Below, piece after piece: positions 10,501-17,153 of a DNA stretch of 33,581 bases (the stretch's first letter is position 1; every line of letters starts with the position of its first letter). Source of the DNA: Chitinophagaceae bacterium (GTDB lineage Bacteria > Bacteroidota > Bacteroidia > Chitinophagales > UBA10324); contig CANJII010000036.1 in assembly GCA_947474435.1 (NCBI GenBank), positions 1 through 33,581 on the forward strand. Direction: 5' to 3'. A program made the position numbers and the translations under genes. The notes under the pieces were generated by a model, which saw only the letters and a program-made list of their open reading frames with translations, searched no databases and was not told the origin of the DNA.

Positions 10501-10636
10501 TTGGTTTTTGAACAAAGTTGCTGTTAAATATTTCCTCAATCGGAAGTTCTTCAGCAAACTCTTTGTCGCGCTCATGAATAAACTCTGGCGTTTCTTCTAA
10601 TTCAGCGAGACCTTTCCAATATGATTTATTTTCCAT
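7529..10636 (-). CDS. actB: alternative complex III subunit ActB (molybdopterin-like domain plus iron-sulfur domain)
   Basis: Large peripheral electron-transfer subunit of ACIII; 1035 residues. RRDFLKMLGF at 48-57, followed by a hydrophobic stretch, is a Tat-type signal, indicating folding before export. Residues about 80-740 resemble a molybdopterin oxidoreductase fold, which in ACIII carries no molybdenum cofactor. Residues 766-1035 form a ferredoxin-like domain: C770, C773, C776 and C780; C851, C854, C859 and C863; C883, C889 and C893; C949, C952, C979 and C983. The third group reads CIGTRYC, with Thr where a fourth Cys would be, as expected for one [3Fe-4S] and three [4Fe-4S] clusters. 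It lies between actA and actC in the operon. Confidence 0.96.
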   Translation of the reverse strand: MENKSYWKGLAELEETPEFIHERDKEFAEELPIEEIFNSNFVQKPRARRDFLKMLGFSVTAATVAASCKIPVRQAIPYVIKPEEIVPGLANYYASTYMDGSDYCSILVKTRDGRPIKIEGNSNSTVTKGGTNARAQASILSLYDKARTHVPHQDGKQVEWSTADSDIKSQLAAIKTKGGNIRILSSTVLSPSTKNLIADFGTFYGNTKHVVFEPMSNAGMLSANEKSFGKRVIPGYNFDKAKVIVSFAADFLGSWISPIEFTKQYVTNRKVSKAKAEMSRHYQFESNVSLTGSNADKRIAIKPSEEGDAIIALYNMVAGFAGKAGVSGGKVSDKANKSLNKAAAEMWANKNSSLVVCGSNDTNAQILVNAINDILGSYGSTIDLDNYTNVAQGFDKDFSDLVSEMEAGSVDALIIYNTNPVYSFSKGKKFGEALKKVGLTISFNDRTDETTSLVKYHLPDNHYLESWNDAEVKLGKYSLSQPCINPIFNTRQAADSLLKWMDSADDYATVIKKNWEKFVFPAQTQETSFQSFWDNCIRVGVFEKASAVATTTAFAGDVNAAASASGGKKADGMELVIFESVGLGNGKYANNPWLLENPDPITKVVWDTVAMIPVPYAKENNLVEGDMIEVSAGDFKMELPVVLQPGIANNTIAVAVGLGREKCGRAGDGVGKNVYPFVSMSGDTMSYSNSKVSVKPTGNKYELAITQTHGTFEGRNVIQQTTLSEYKQDASAGNESIKEYEEVNGVTLYPQNIHEYNGLRWGMNIDLNSCIGCGACQVACSSENNVPVVGKDEVRRVHEMHWIRIDRYYSFAGEKERVTKESHSNAIGLGNQYDDVKDWEDIEVVHQPMLCQHCENAPCENVCPVAATNHSSEGLNQMTYNRCIGTRYCANNCPYKVRRFNWFDYTTADSFPWNTYDKSEGVAMMIDDLTRMVLNPDVTVRSRGVIEKCSFCVQKLQDAKLNAKKQDRALVDGEARTACQSACPADAIVFGDVNNKETAVSKTREDERNYYVLAELHVKPSIGYMVKVRNNENMA

Positions 10637-10669
10637 CCAGTGTTATTTTACAACTGAGGTTTCAAAATT

Positions 10670-11917
10670 TTAGTAATGACATTTTTGACATTCCGTTCCT
10701 CCCAAATCACCTTCTGTTACCTGCGAAATTTTTCCGGTCTTTAACTCTTCATGTAATTTGCTGAAGAGCGGATCGTAGTATTTATTTTGGGCAAACTGAG
10801 TAGCCGTATTGCGATGACAGTTTACACACCATCCCATTGACAAACTTGCAAATTGTTTCACCTCATCCATTTCCTGAATTGGTCCGTGACAGGTTTGACA
10901 AGCTACTTGCCCTGCTTTCACATGTTGTGCGTGGTTGAAGTAAACATGGTCTGGAAGGTTGTGAACTTTAACCCACTTGATTGGCTGGTTATTATCATAT
11001 GCAGCATAAATTTTTGAAATCTCAGCAGTACCTGTTATTGGTCCCTCTTTAATTGCCTTATGGCAATTCATACAAACACTAACTGAAGGAATTGAAGCAA
11101 CTTTACTTTTCTCAGCACCTGAATGGCAGTACAAACAGTTGATTTGATTTTGACCGGCGTGGATTTTATGCGAGAATTTTACAGGTTGAATGGGTTGATA
11201 ATTACGACTGCGGCCAAGGCTTTGACCTTCATTCACCATCCAGTACCCAAGAAACATCACACACATAAATAACATGAGTGCAACATTTCCTTTTGAAAAT
11301 ATGGCTTTGAAGAACGGGCGCTCTTCAGGAATTTCTTCTCCTTCCTTTTCTCCGGCATAACGACGAAGATTATTATTGATTCGGAAAATTAAAAAACTTA
11401 AACCTGCAAGTGTCACAACCACCACCCAAAGTATTCCGGTATAGCTATCTGCACTTTCTTCAACTGCACCAGCTGCACCTCCAGTTGGTGCACTTGCAAC
11501 AACTGCCACTTTATTACTTGCATCATTTATATAGGCAACAATAGATTTAATATCATCATCAGTGAAAGAAAGAAACTGAGTCATGCTTGCTTTCTTGTAT
11601 TCTTCAAAAATTGCAATTGCATCTTTATCGCCGCTTGCACGGAAAGCAACATTGTTTCGTATCCAACTGATCAACCAGGCTTCAGACCTTTTCTTATCAA
11701 TATTTTTTAATGATGGACCAACCAATACCTGATCTTTATCCGGAGTAGTGTGGCAAGACCGGCAATTGTTCGCGAACAGCTTTTGCCCATCGGCCACGCT
11801 TACAGCAGCAGTTGAGACAGAAACATTAAACGAAAAAATAAACGAAAGCAATAAAAGCAGTCTGGCCGAAACCCTTGTTAACTCAGCAATCCGCGAGGGC
11901 TTGTAGTAAAATGTCAT
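10670..11917 (-). CDS. actA: alternative complex III subunit ActA, multiheme cytochrome c with fused N-terminal monoheme domain
   Basis: First gene of the ACIII operon; 415 residues. After a signal-like N-terminus (to about 37) comes a small cytochrome c domain with CRSCH at 52-56 and a likely axial Met112. Two membrane helices follow (about 161-179 and 210-228). The C-terminal half is a pentaheme domain with CLYCH (261), CMNCH (282), CQTCH (340), CVNCH (364) and CQKCH (410), the last one residue from the end. Six heme motifs are therefore present, against five in the core ActA domain. ActA is thought to receive electrons from ActB and deliver them to ActE or the oxidase. A candidate promoter lies 27 bases upstream. 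Confidence 0.95.
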   Translation of the reverse strand: MTFYYKPSRIAELTRVSARLLLLLSFIFSFNVSVSTAAVSVADGQKLFANNCRSCHTTPDKDQVLVGPSLKNIDKKRSEAWLISWIRNNVAFRASGDKDAIAIFEEYKKASMTQFLSFTDDDIKSIVAYINDASNKVAVVASAPTGGAAGAVEESADSYTGILWVVVVTLAGLSFLIFRINNNLRRYAGEKEGEEIPEERPFFKAIFSKGNVALMLFMCVMFLGYWMVNEGQSLGRSRNYQPIQPVKFSHKIHAGQNQINCLYCHSGAEKSKVASIPSVSVCMNCHKAIKEGPITGTAEISKIYAAYDNNQPIKWVKVHNLPDHVYFNHAQHVKAGQVACQTCHGPIQEMDEVKQFASLSMGWCVNCHRNTATQFAQNKYYDPLFSKLHEELKTGKISQVTEGDLGGTECQKCHY

Positions 11918-12260
11918 GCGGGCTATTTTTTTTTGAATGGTGGCAAAAATATACAGGCAAGTGAGGTTTTTATATTGTTGCCAAAAAATATTTTAACACA
12001 ACCAACATTCGTCTTCAAATAAATACAATAGGTGATCATTTTTTTTTGAACTGAAAGCTAAATACATTCTGTTTAAATGGTTGAGGAGTAAAGGTTTCAG
12101 AGAAATTGAATCCGATAATTTATTTTTTAAAAATGAAAATATATCCGGTGAGTTTTTAATGGAATTATTTTTCTCTTTAGAATAATTCTAAGTTTATAAA
12201 TACTTCTTTTAAAAATTTGCACGGGCTTTGTCTTTATCCTTGCACTCAATACTAATTTTT
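11918..12260. other. AT-rich divergent intergenic region
   Basis: This stretch of more than 300 bases separates the respiratory operon (minus) from the lipoprotein gene (plus). No ORF with coding character or RNA gene was recognised. It holds the candidate actA promoter and an 8-bp inverted repeat, GAATTATT at 12162-12169 and AATAATTC at 12181-12188. TATCCTTG at 12235-12242 differs by one base from the -7 consensus TAnnTTTG and lies 18 bases before the ATG at 12261. Otherwise it consists of A and T tracts. Confidence 0.5.
11944..11951 (-). promoter_or_regulatory. candidate -7 element of the respiratory operon promoter
   Basis: Read on the minus strand this is TATTTTTG, an exact match to the Bacteroidetes -7 consensus TAnnTTTG, 26 bases before the actA ATG. 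A matching -33 TTTG at the usual spacing is not clear; the nearest TTTG is about 30 bases upstream, which is too far. It is the best candidate for starting the actA-to-ctaB transcript. Confidence 0.35.
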
Positions 12261-13430
12261 ATGAAAAAGATTTTTTTACTTTTTGTTTCAATCAGTGTTT
12301 TTGCAGGTTGCACCAGCATACAAAAAGAATTGCGAAACGGTGATTATGATTCTGCTTTTGATAAAGCGCTGAAGCGTGTAAAAAATAATCCCGGAAAAGA
12401 TAAATATGCTGTTTGGCTCGAAGCAGCTTCAGATAAAGCTTATACCAGAGACATGAAGCAAATTGAGTACTGGAAAAAAGAAGGTGAACCATCACACTTA
12501 GTTGACATCTATTATTTGTTAAATAATATTCATAGCAGGCACAATGCAGTTGAACCTATTGCTCCGTTACACATCAGCAGCAAAAAAAGAGATGCCGTTT
12601 TTAAAGACATTGCCGATGATGATTTGATTGCTGCAAAAACAAAAGCGGCTGAATATTTATATGCTCATGCTGTAAAAATTATGGCAAGCAACAACCGGTA
12701 TGATGCACGCGACGCGTATAATGAATTTTTAAAAGTTAAAGAATTTTTTCCGGGCTTCCGTGATGTGGATGCACAAATTCAAAATGCATATGCAAAAGGA
12801 ATCAGTCATGTGTTGTTAAATGTGGTGAATGTATCGAATGCAATAATGCCTGCGGGATTGGAAAAACAACTGACTTCTATTGATATGATTGGATTGAATT
12901 CGCAATGGGTGAAGTTCGATAGTAAAGCAAATGAAGCAACTATCTACGATTACCGTGTGATGGTTCACTTGGTAAAAATTGATGCAAGTCCCGAACAGGT
13001 TTTGAAAAATAAATATACCGACACAAAAAAGGTGGAAGACGGTTTTGACTATGTGCTGGATGCAAAAGGAAATGTGAAGAAGGATAGTTTGGGTAATGAT
13101 ATGAAAACGAAAAAATATAAAACTATTGCCTGCGATTTACTTGAAACCGTGCAACAAAAAGATGGATTGGTTGGTGCTACCGTTGATTTTTATACTTCAC
13201 AAAATGAATTGATCTACTCCTACCCTATCAGCGGAATGAGTCACTGGCAATACATGAGTGCGGTTGCAATTGGCGATTTGAATGCGCTCACTGATGCAAG
13301 TCGTGCGAAACTCGCACACACTGTTCCTGCTCCGTTTATTTCTGATGAAGAAATTGTTTTAATGGCAGGTGAACAACTGAAACCATACTTGAAAAGTGCA
13401 ATAGAAAATAACAGGGGACTGGTAAAATAA
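12261..13430 (+). CDS. predicted lipoprotein of unknown function
   Basis: 389 residues from the ATG at 12261; a TTG 33 bases earlier is in frame but would place residues before a good signal peptide. The N-terminus MKKIFLLFVSISVFAGC is a lipoprotein signal with lipobox FAGC, so the protein should be membrane-anchored by its Cys17. The next segment (about 20-170) is helical and recalls degenerate tetratricopeptide repeats (NGDYDSAFDKALKRV, NNRYDARDAYNEFLKV). The C-terminal half (about 180-389) has a beta-rich character and no motif I recognise. It is convergent with the T9SS protein gene at 13487 and alone on its strand. No function is proposed. Confidence 0.85.
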   Translation: MKKIFLLFVSISVFAGCTSIQKELRNGDYDSAFDKALKRVKNNPGKDKYAVWLEAASDKAYTRDMKQIEYWKKEGEPSHLVDIYYLLNNIHSRHNAVEPIAPLHISSKKRDAVFKDIADDDLIAAKTKAAEYLYAHAVKIMASNNRYDARDAYNEFLKVKEFFPGFRDVDAQIQNAYAKGISHVLLNVVNVSNAIMPAGLEKQLTSIDMIGLNSQWVKFDSKANEATIYDYRVMVHLVKIDASPEQVLKNKYTDTKKVEDGFDYVLDAKGNVKKDSLGNDMKTKKYKTIACDLLETVQQKDGLVGATVDFYTSQNELIYSYPISGMSHWQYMSAVAIGDLNALTDASRAKLAHTVPAPFISDEEIVLMAGEQLKPYLKSAIENNRGLVK

Positions 13431-13486
13431 GTAGTGTAAAAGTACCCACACGATTTTTTGTGCTACCGAATATTTCATCTCGCGTT

Positions 13487-15019
13487 TTATTGCTTCACAA
13501 ACCTCCCAACTGTTATTGCTCCGTTTATGCATTTGGCTTTTATAAAATAAATACCATTTGTTAGTGACTCAATCTTGAGTTTGAAATTTGATTGTTTAAT
13601 GATTGATATAATAATACTTCTACCAAACACATCAGTGATTTCTATTTCATCTATAATTTCTTTACTGTTTATTATTAACTCATCATTTGCAGGATTAGGA
13701 TAAATCTGTAATTTGTAATCAGCAATCTGCAATTCATTCACCCCCATATAATTCACACATTCCGTTGTGTCATTGCAACCACCACCTGTAACAATTACCG
13801 CATAGTTGCCTGCTGTATCAGGTACATAAGTATTTGATGTGGCTCCTGATATTATGCTTCCATTTGCACAATTTATCCAATGAAAATAACCGGTTTCATT
13901 TACAAATAATGTATCGCCACTTGTTTCAATAACTGGAGGAATACAAATTATTGAATCATCACTGAAGCGTGCGATCTTATTGGCAATTACACAATTTCCT
14001 ACATGTTGAAATGAGCCACCCAAGTACAAGTAGTTTTGAAAGGTATCCATTGTAAAAATGTTATAATCTCCATAATACTCATGAAAAATTTGAAAACTTG
14101 TTCCATCATAACTTGCCAGAGACCCTGAAGGAGGGATACCATTATTAATAATACCACAGATATAGAGTTTATTATGATAAACCTGTAATTCATAAGCATT
14201 GCAACCATTATACCCAGATGGTATTGACCAATTGCTTCCATTCCACTTTGCAAAACCACCCGGACTACCTACTCCATCTACTACATTGAAACCACCTATT
14301 GCATATAAACCTCCATTGTACTCACAAATATCTCTGATTTGAACTCCCCCCGCAGAAACATCCACCCCTCCCCCCATAGCATGCCACTGCGCTCCATCCC
14401 ACCTTGCAATGTGGTTGGCGGCTATGCCGCCTATTGAATCAAATGTGCCTGCTGCTATTAAATCGCCATCGTAAACTCCAAGGCATTGAACAGATCCCAT
14501 TCCATCTGTTAAACTACCTCCCACACCTTCCCAGTTTGTGCCGTTCCATTTTGCCAATCCGGAACTGCCATCCTGTAGGTAAAACCCACCTCCTATGTAT
14601 AATGTATCGTTATAGCTTATAACATCAAGGATATAATTAATTCCAAAGAATACTTGCGGAAAATTAAATGGTATTTGCTGCGTACTATCAAAAACATGAA
14701 CACCTAAATCAACTGCAAAAACATTGTAACCATTCCACATTGTTGAACTCATATCGAAATTTGAACCTACAAATCCTGTCATTGGATAGAATGAGTTTCC
14801 ATCCCAGTAACATCCATCAATTACAGGAATGGAATCAGCATATAAGAATTCCCCCCCTATTAATAATTTATTGTGAATGGTATCGCCTAAAATAGATTTT
14901 ACCCTTGTATCAATCGATTGTATTCCATCAATTCCAATTCCCATTCCAATTGGCTCAAAATACTGTGCTCTTGCATGTACAGTAAAAGTAAAAACAAAAA
15001 CCGCTAAATATTTTTTCAT
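13487..15019 (-). CDS. T9SS-secreted protein with propeller-like repeats
   Basis: 510 residues. It has a Sec signal peptide (MKKYLAVFVFTFTVHARAQ) and then repeated units of about 45-60 residues built around W-[DN]-G-x-x-W and GG[GS], for example LAKWNGTNWEGVGG and IARWDGAQWHAMGG. These suggest a beta-propeller or similar repeat fold. Residues about 360-425 look Ig-like (GDTLFVNETGYFHW). The last 80 or so residues are a type A T9SS sorting domain: YPNPANDELII, DVFGRS, then NGIYFIKAK and the basic end GRFVKQ. The protein should cross the outer membrane through the type IX system and stay on the surface or be released. Its ATG overlaps the stop of the upstream gene remnant. The substrate is unknown. 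Confidence 0.88.
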   Translation of the reverse strand: MKKYLAVFVFTFTVHARAQYFEPIGMGIGIDGIQSIDTRVKSILGDTIHNKLLIGGEFLYADSIPVIDGCYWDGNSFYPMTGFVGSNFDMSSTMWNGYNVFAVDLGVHVFDSTQQIPFNFPQVFFGINYILDVISYNDTLYIGGGFYLQDGSSGLAKWNGTNWEGVGGSLTDGMGSVQCLGVYDGDLIAAGTFDSIGGIAANHIARWDGAQWHAMGGGVDVSAGGVQIRDICEYNGGLYAIGGFNVVDGVGSPGGFAKWNGSNWSIPSGYNGCNAYELQVYHNKLYICGIINNGIPPSGSLASYDGTSFQIFHEYYGDYNIFTMDTFQNYLYLGGSFQHVGNCVIANKIARFSDDSIICIPPVIETSGDTLFVNETGYFHWINCANGSIISGATSNTYVPDTAGNYAVIVTGGGCNDTTECVNYMGVNELQIADYKLQIYPNPANDELIINSKEIIDEIEITDVFGRSIIISIIKQSNFKLKIESLTNGIYFIKAKCINGAITVGRFVKQ

Positions 15020-15180
15020 AGCTTTTGAATAATTAGTTTTTTAAGTTCATGTAAGGTTGCTGATTTTACTTCCACAAAGTAGAGCCCATCACTTACATTT
15101 TCAGGTACAGTAAGCATGCCACTGAATACGCCATTTCGTTCTTGATGGTGTTCCACATTTTTTACTTTCAACAAATATAA
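15016..15180 (-). pseudogene. remnant of a second T9SS protein (C-terminal sorting domain only)
   Basis: On the minus strand, 54 codons are open between a TAG at 15181-15183 and a TGA at 15016-15018. They read like the end of a type A sorting domain: GVFSGMLTVPENVSDGLYFV, then EVKSATLHELKKLIIQ and KL, with the typical DGLYFVEV beta strand and basic, hydrophobic end. There is no start codon, signal peptide or upstream domain, and the usual YPNP strand is missing. The stop overlaps the ATG of the next gene as ATGA, a spacing typical of genuine adjacent genes, so this looks like the decayed 3' end of a gene once cotranscribed with its neighbour. Confidence 0.7.
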
Positions 15181-15419
15181 CTACCCCAAGCCCTTGCGAA
15201 GTGTTTTCACCTGCAAGATTTTTTCTGCAACACAGGAAACCCATTTTATTAAAATGGTTTCAGTTTTGAAAACATTCAATTTGTATCATTACTTAGTCAC
15301 GGCTTTGTAAGTTGTTTGTGAAATATAAAATCAATTGTACTGTTATTAAATGCAACACACTTAATTCGCTCCGCACATTTTTCATGTCAGTAAAGGTTCT
15401 GGAACTTACAAAAATCTTC

Positions 15420-15451
15420 TCACCCCTAACCCCTCTCCAGGGGGAGATGGG
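15420..15451. repeat. GC-rich palindromic intergenic element
   Basis: The run CACCCCTAACCCCTCTCC is followed by AGGGGGAGATGGG, so CCCTCTCC can pair imperfectly with GGGGAGA and GGG. It is a GC-rich island in an AT-rich spacer, 16 bases before the gldA start. The motif resembles a dispersed element I have seen in many bacterial intergenic regions. The rest of the 15184-15466 spacer shows nothing recognisable. Only one copy lies in this window. Confidence 0.5.
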
Positions 15452-15466
15452 AATAGTCATTTATAT

Positions 15467-16372
15467 ATGTCGGTAAGAGTTGAACATTTAACTAAAATGT
15501 ATGGCGAGCAAAAAGCCATCGACAACATTTCGTTTGAAGTGAAGCCGGGCGAAGTGCTCGGTTTCCTCGGCCCCAATGGTGCAGGTAAAAGCACCACCAT
15601 GAAAATTCTTTCCGGCTTTATACCACAAACTGAAGGCAAAGCATTTGTTTGTGATTTTGATGTGGAGCAAAATTCGCTCAAAGCAAGAAGCAAGGTTGGG
15701 TACTTACCCGAAAACAATCCGCTTTATACTGATATGTATGTGAAAGAATTTTTGTTGTTCGTGGCCGGATTGAACGGAATAAAACACAAGCAGCGGATAT
15801 CAAGAATGGAAGAAATGCTGGAGGTTACGGGGCTGAAGCAGGAGATGAATAAAAAAATCGGTGCCCTTTCAAAAGGTTATCGTCAGCGTGTGGGATTGGC
15901 GCAGGCACTCATTCATGATCCGGAAGTTTTAATTTTAGATGAACCAACATCTGGTTTAGATCCGAATCAATTAGTTGAAATAAGAAATTTAATCCGTGAG
16001 TTGGGAAAAGAAAAAACAGTGATACTTTCCACACACATTATGCAGGAAGTGCAGGCACTGTGCCATCGGGTAATCATCATCAACAAAGGAAAAATTGTGG
16101 CGAACGATACTGCTGAAAATTTACAGCGCACCACATTAAACGAAGTGGTGGTGAAAGTAAGCTTTAAAGAAACTGTGAATGAAAAACTGCTGCTGCAAAT
16201 TGAAGGAGTGAAGAGTGTAAAAAATGTAGGAGCAAATAATTTTGAATTGAATTCAACAACAGACATACAGGAAAAAGTTTTTCGTTTCGCAGTTGAAAAC
16301 AAACTCACCATTCTTTCATTGCAACAGGAAAAACAAAACTTAGAAGAAGTTTTTCGACAACTGACAAAATGA
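15467..16372 (+). CDS. gldA: gliding-type ABC transporter ATP-binding protein GldA
   Basis: ATPase of the GldA-GldF-GldG ABC system; 301 residues. Walker A GPNGAGKST is at 35-43, the ABC signature LSKGYRQ at 134-140, Walker B VLILDEP at 154-160, and the switch His lies in STHIMQEV. A C-terminal extension of about 90 residues after the nucleotide-binding domain is typical of this exporter subfamily. The start MSVRVEHLTKMYG matches the family. It is followed directly by gldF and gldG, which supports the gliding-type name over a generic ABC-2 ATPase. In flavobacteria this system is linked to gliding motility; that this organism glides is inference. Confidence 0.9.
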   Translation: MSVRVEHLTKMYGEQKAIDNISFEVKPGEVLGFLGPNGAGKSTTMKILSGFIPQTEGKAFVCDFDVEQNSLKARSKVGYLPENNPLYTDMYVKEFLLFVAGLNGIKHKQRISRMEEMLEVTGLKQEMNKKIGALSKGYRQRVGLAQALIHDPEVLILDEPTSGLDPNQLVEIRNLIRELGKEKTVILSTHIMQEVQALCHRVIIINKGKIVANDTAENLQRTTLNEVVVKVSFKETVNEKLLLQIEGVKSVKNVGANNFELNSTTDIQEKVFRFAVENKLTILSLQQEKQNLEEVFRQLTK

Positions 16373-16412
16373 AAACAACCCGAAACTAAAAAATCCGAAA
16401 CTATTTTTTTTG

Positions 16413-17144
16413 ATGTTTACCATTTTTAAAAAAGAACTCAGCAGTTATTTCAGCAGCATTACCGGTTATGTGGTCATGATTGTTTTCTTATTGGCATTGG
16501 GTTTATTCGTTTGGGTTTTTCCTGAAAGCAATGTGCTTGAATATGGTTATGCCTCACTGGATCCGCTTTTCTTTTACGCCCCGTGGATTTTTATTTTTCT
16601 GATTCCCGCCATTACCATGAAATCTTTTTCCGAAGAAATAAAAACCGGAACAATAGAATTGCTCAGCACAAGACCTGTTACTGATTTACAAATTGTATTG
16701 GGAAAATATTTTGCTTCACTTTTTTTAGTTGTATTTTCAATAGCTCCCACACTTTTATATTTCTACTCCATTTACCAATTAGGCAGTCCGAAAGGCAACA
16801 TGGATATTGGTGCCACCTGGGGTTCGTACATCGGATTAATTTTTCTGAGTGCCACTTTTGTGAGCATCGGAATTTTTACTTCATCCATAACCGCCAATCA
16901 GATTGTTGCTTTTATTCTTGCGGTGTTTCTCTGTTTCTTTTCTTATCAGGCTTTTGATATGCTCAGCAAGCTGAATTTTTTTGCCGGAACATTTGATACC
17001 ATTGTTCAGAACATCGGAATCAATTATCACTATCAATCCATTAGTCGTGGTGTAGTTGATACGCGCGATGCACTTTATTTTATTTCGTTCATCATCATTT
17101 TTATTTTAATGACCCGCACATCATTACAAAGCCGGAAATGGTAA
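16413..17144 (+). CDS. gldF: gliding-type ABC transporter permease GldF
   Basis: ABC-2 type permease partner of GldA; 243 residues from the ATG at 16413 (an in-frame TTG just before it is less likely). Six hydrophobic helices are visible, starting after the amphipathic FTIFKKELSSYFSS typical of this family. The loop SFSEEIKTGTIELLSTRPVT (about 71-90) is the conserved coupling region after helix 2. The gene lies 40 bases after gldA and 9 bases before gldG, so the three are probably one transcript. The transported substrate is unknown. Confidence 0.9.
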   Translation: MFTIFKKELSSYFSSITGYVVMIVFLLALGLFVWVFPESNVLEYGYASLDPLFFYAPWIFIFLIPAITMKSFSEEIKTGTIELLSTRPVTDLQIVLGKYFASLFLVVFSIAPTLLYFYSIYQLGSPKGNMDIGATWGSYIGLIFLSATFVSIGIFTSSITANQIVAFILAVFLCFFSYQAFDMLSKLNFFAGTFDTIVQNIGINYHYQSISRGVVDTRDALYFISFIIIFILMTRTSLQSRKW

Positions 17145-17153
17145 TCTGAAAGT

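Noticed and set aside
12162-12188. AT-only inverted repeat as an operator
   Set aside because: Eight-base AT-rich palindromes are common by chance in this composition; kept only as a note on the intergenic region.
12228-12260. N-terminal extension of the lipoprotein gene from a TTG
   Set aside because: It would put a hydrophobic stretch before a complete lipoprotein signal; the ATG at 12261 is better.
13431-13486. Possible hairpin (CACA...TGTG) between convergent genes
   Set aside because: The stem is only four base pairs with an AT-rich loop and no clear T tract; not good enough for a terminator.
15184-15300. Further upstream part of the T9SS remnant in other frames
   Set aside because: Some frames give plausible-looking short peptides, but none shows a motif clear enough to extend the pseudogene.
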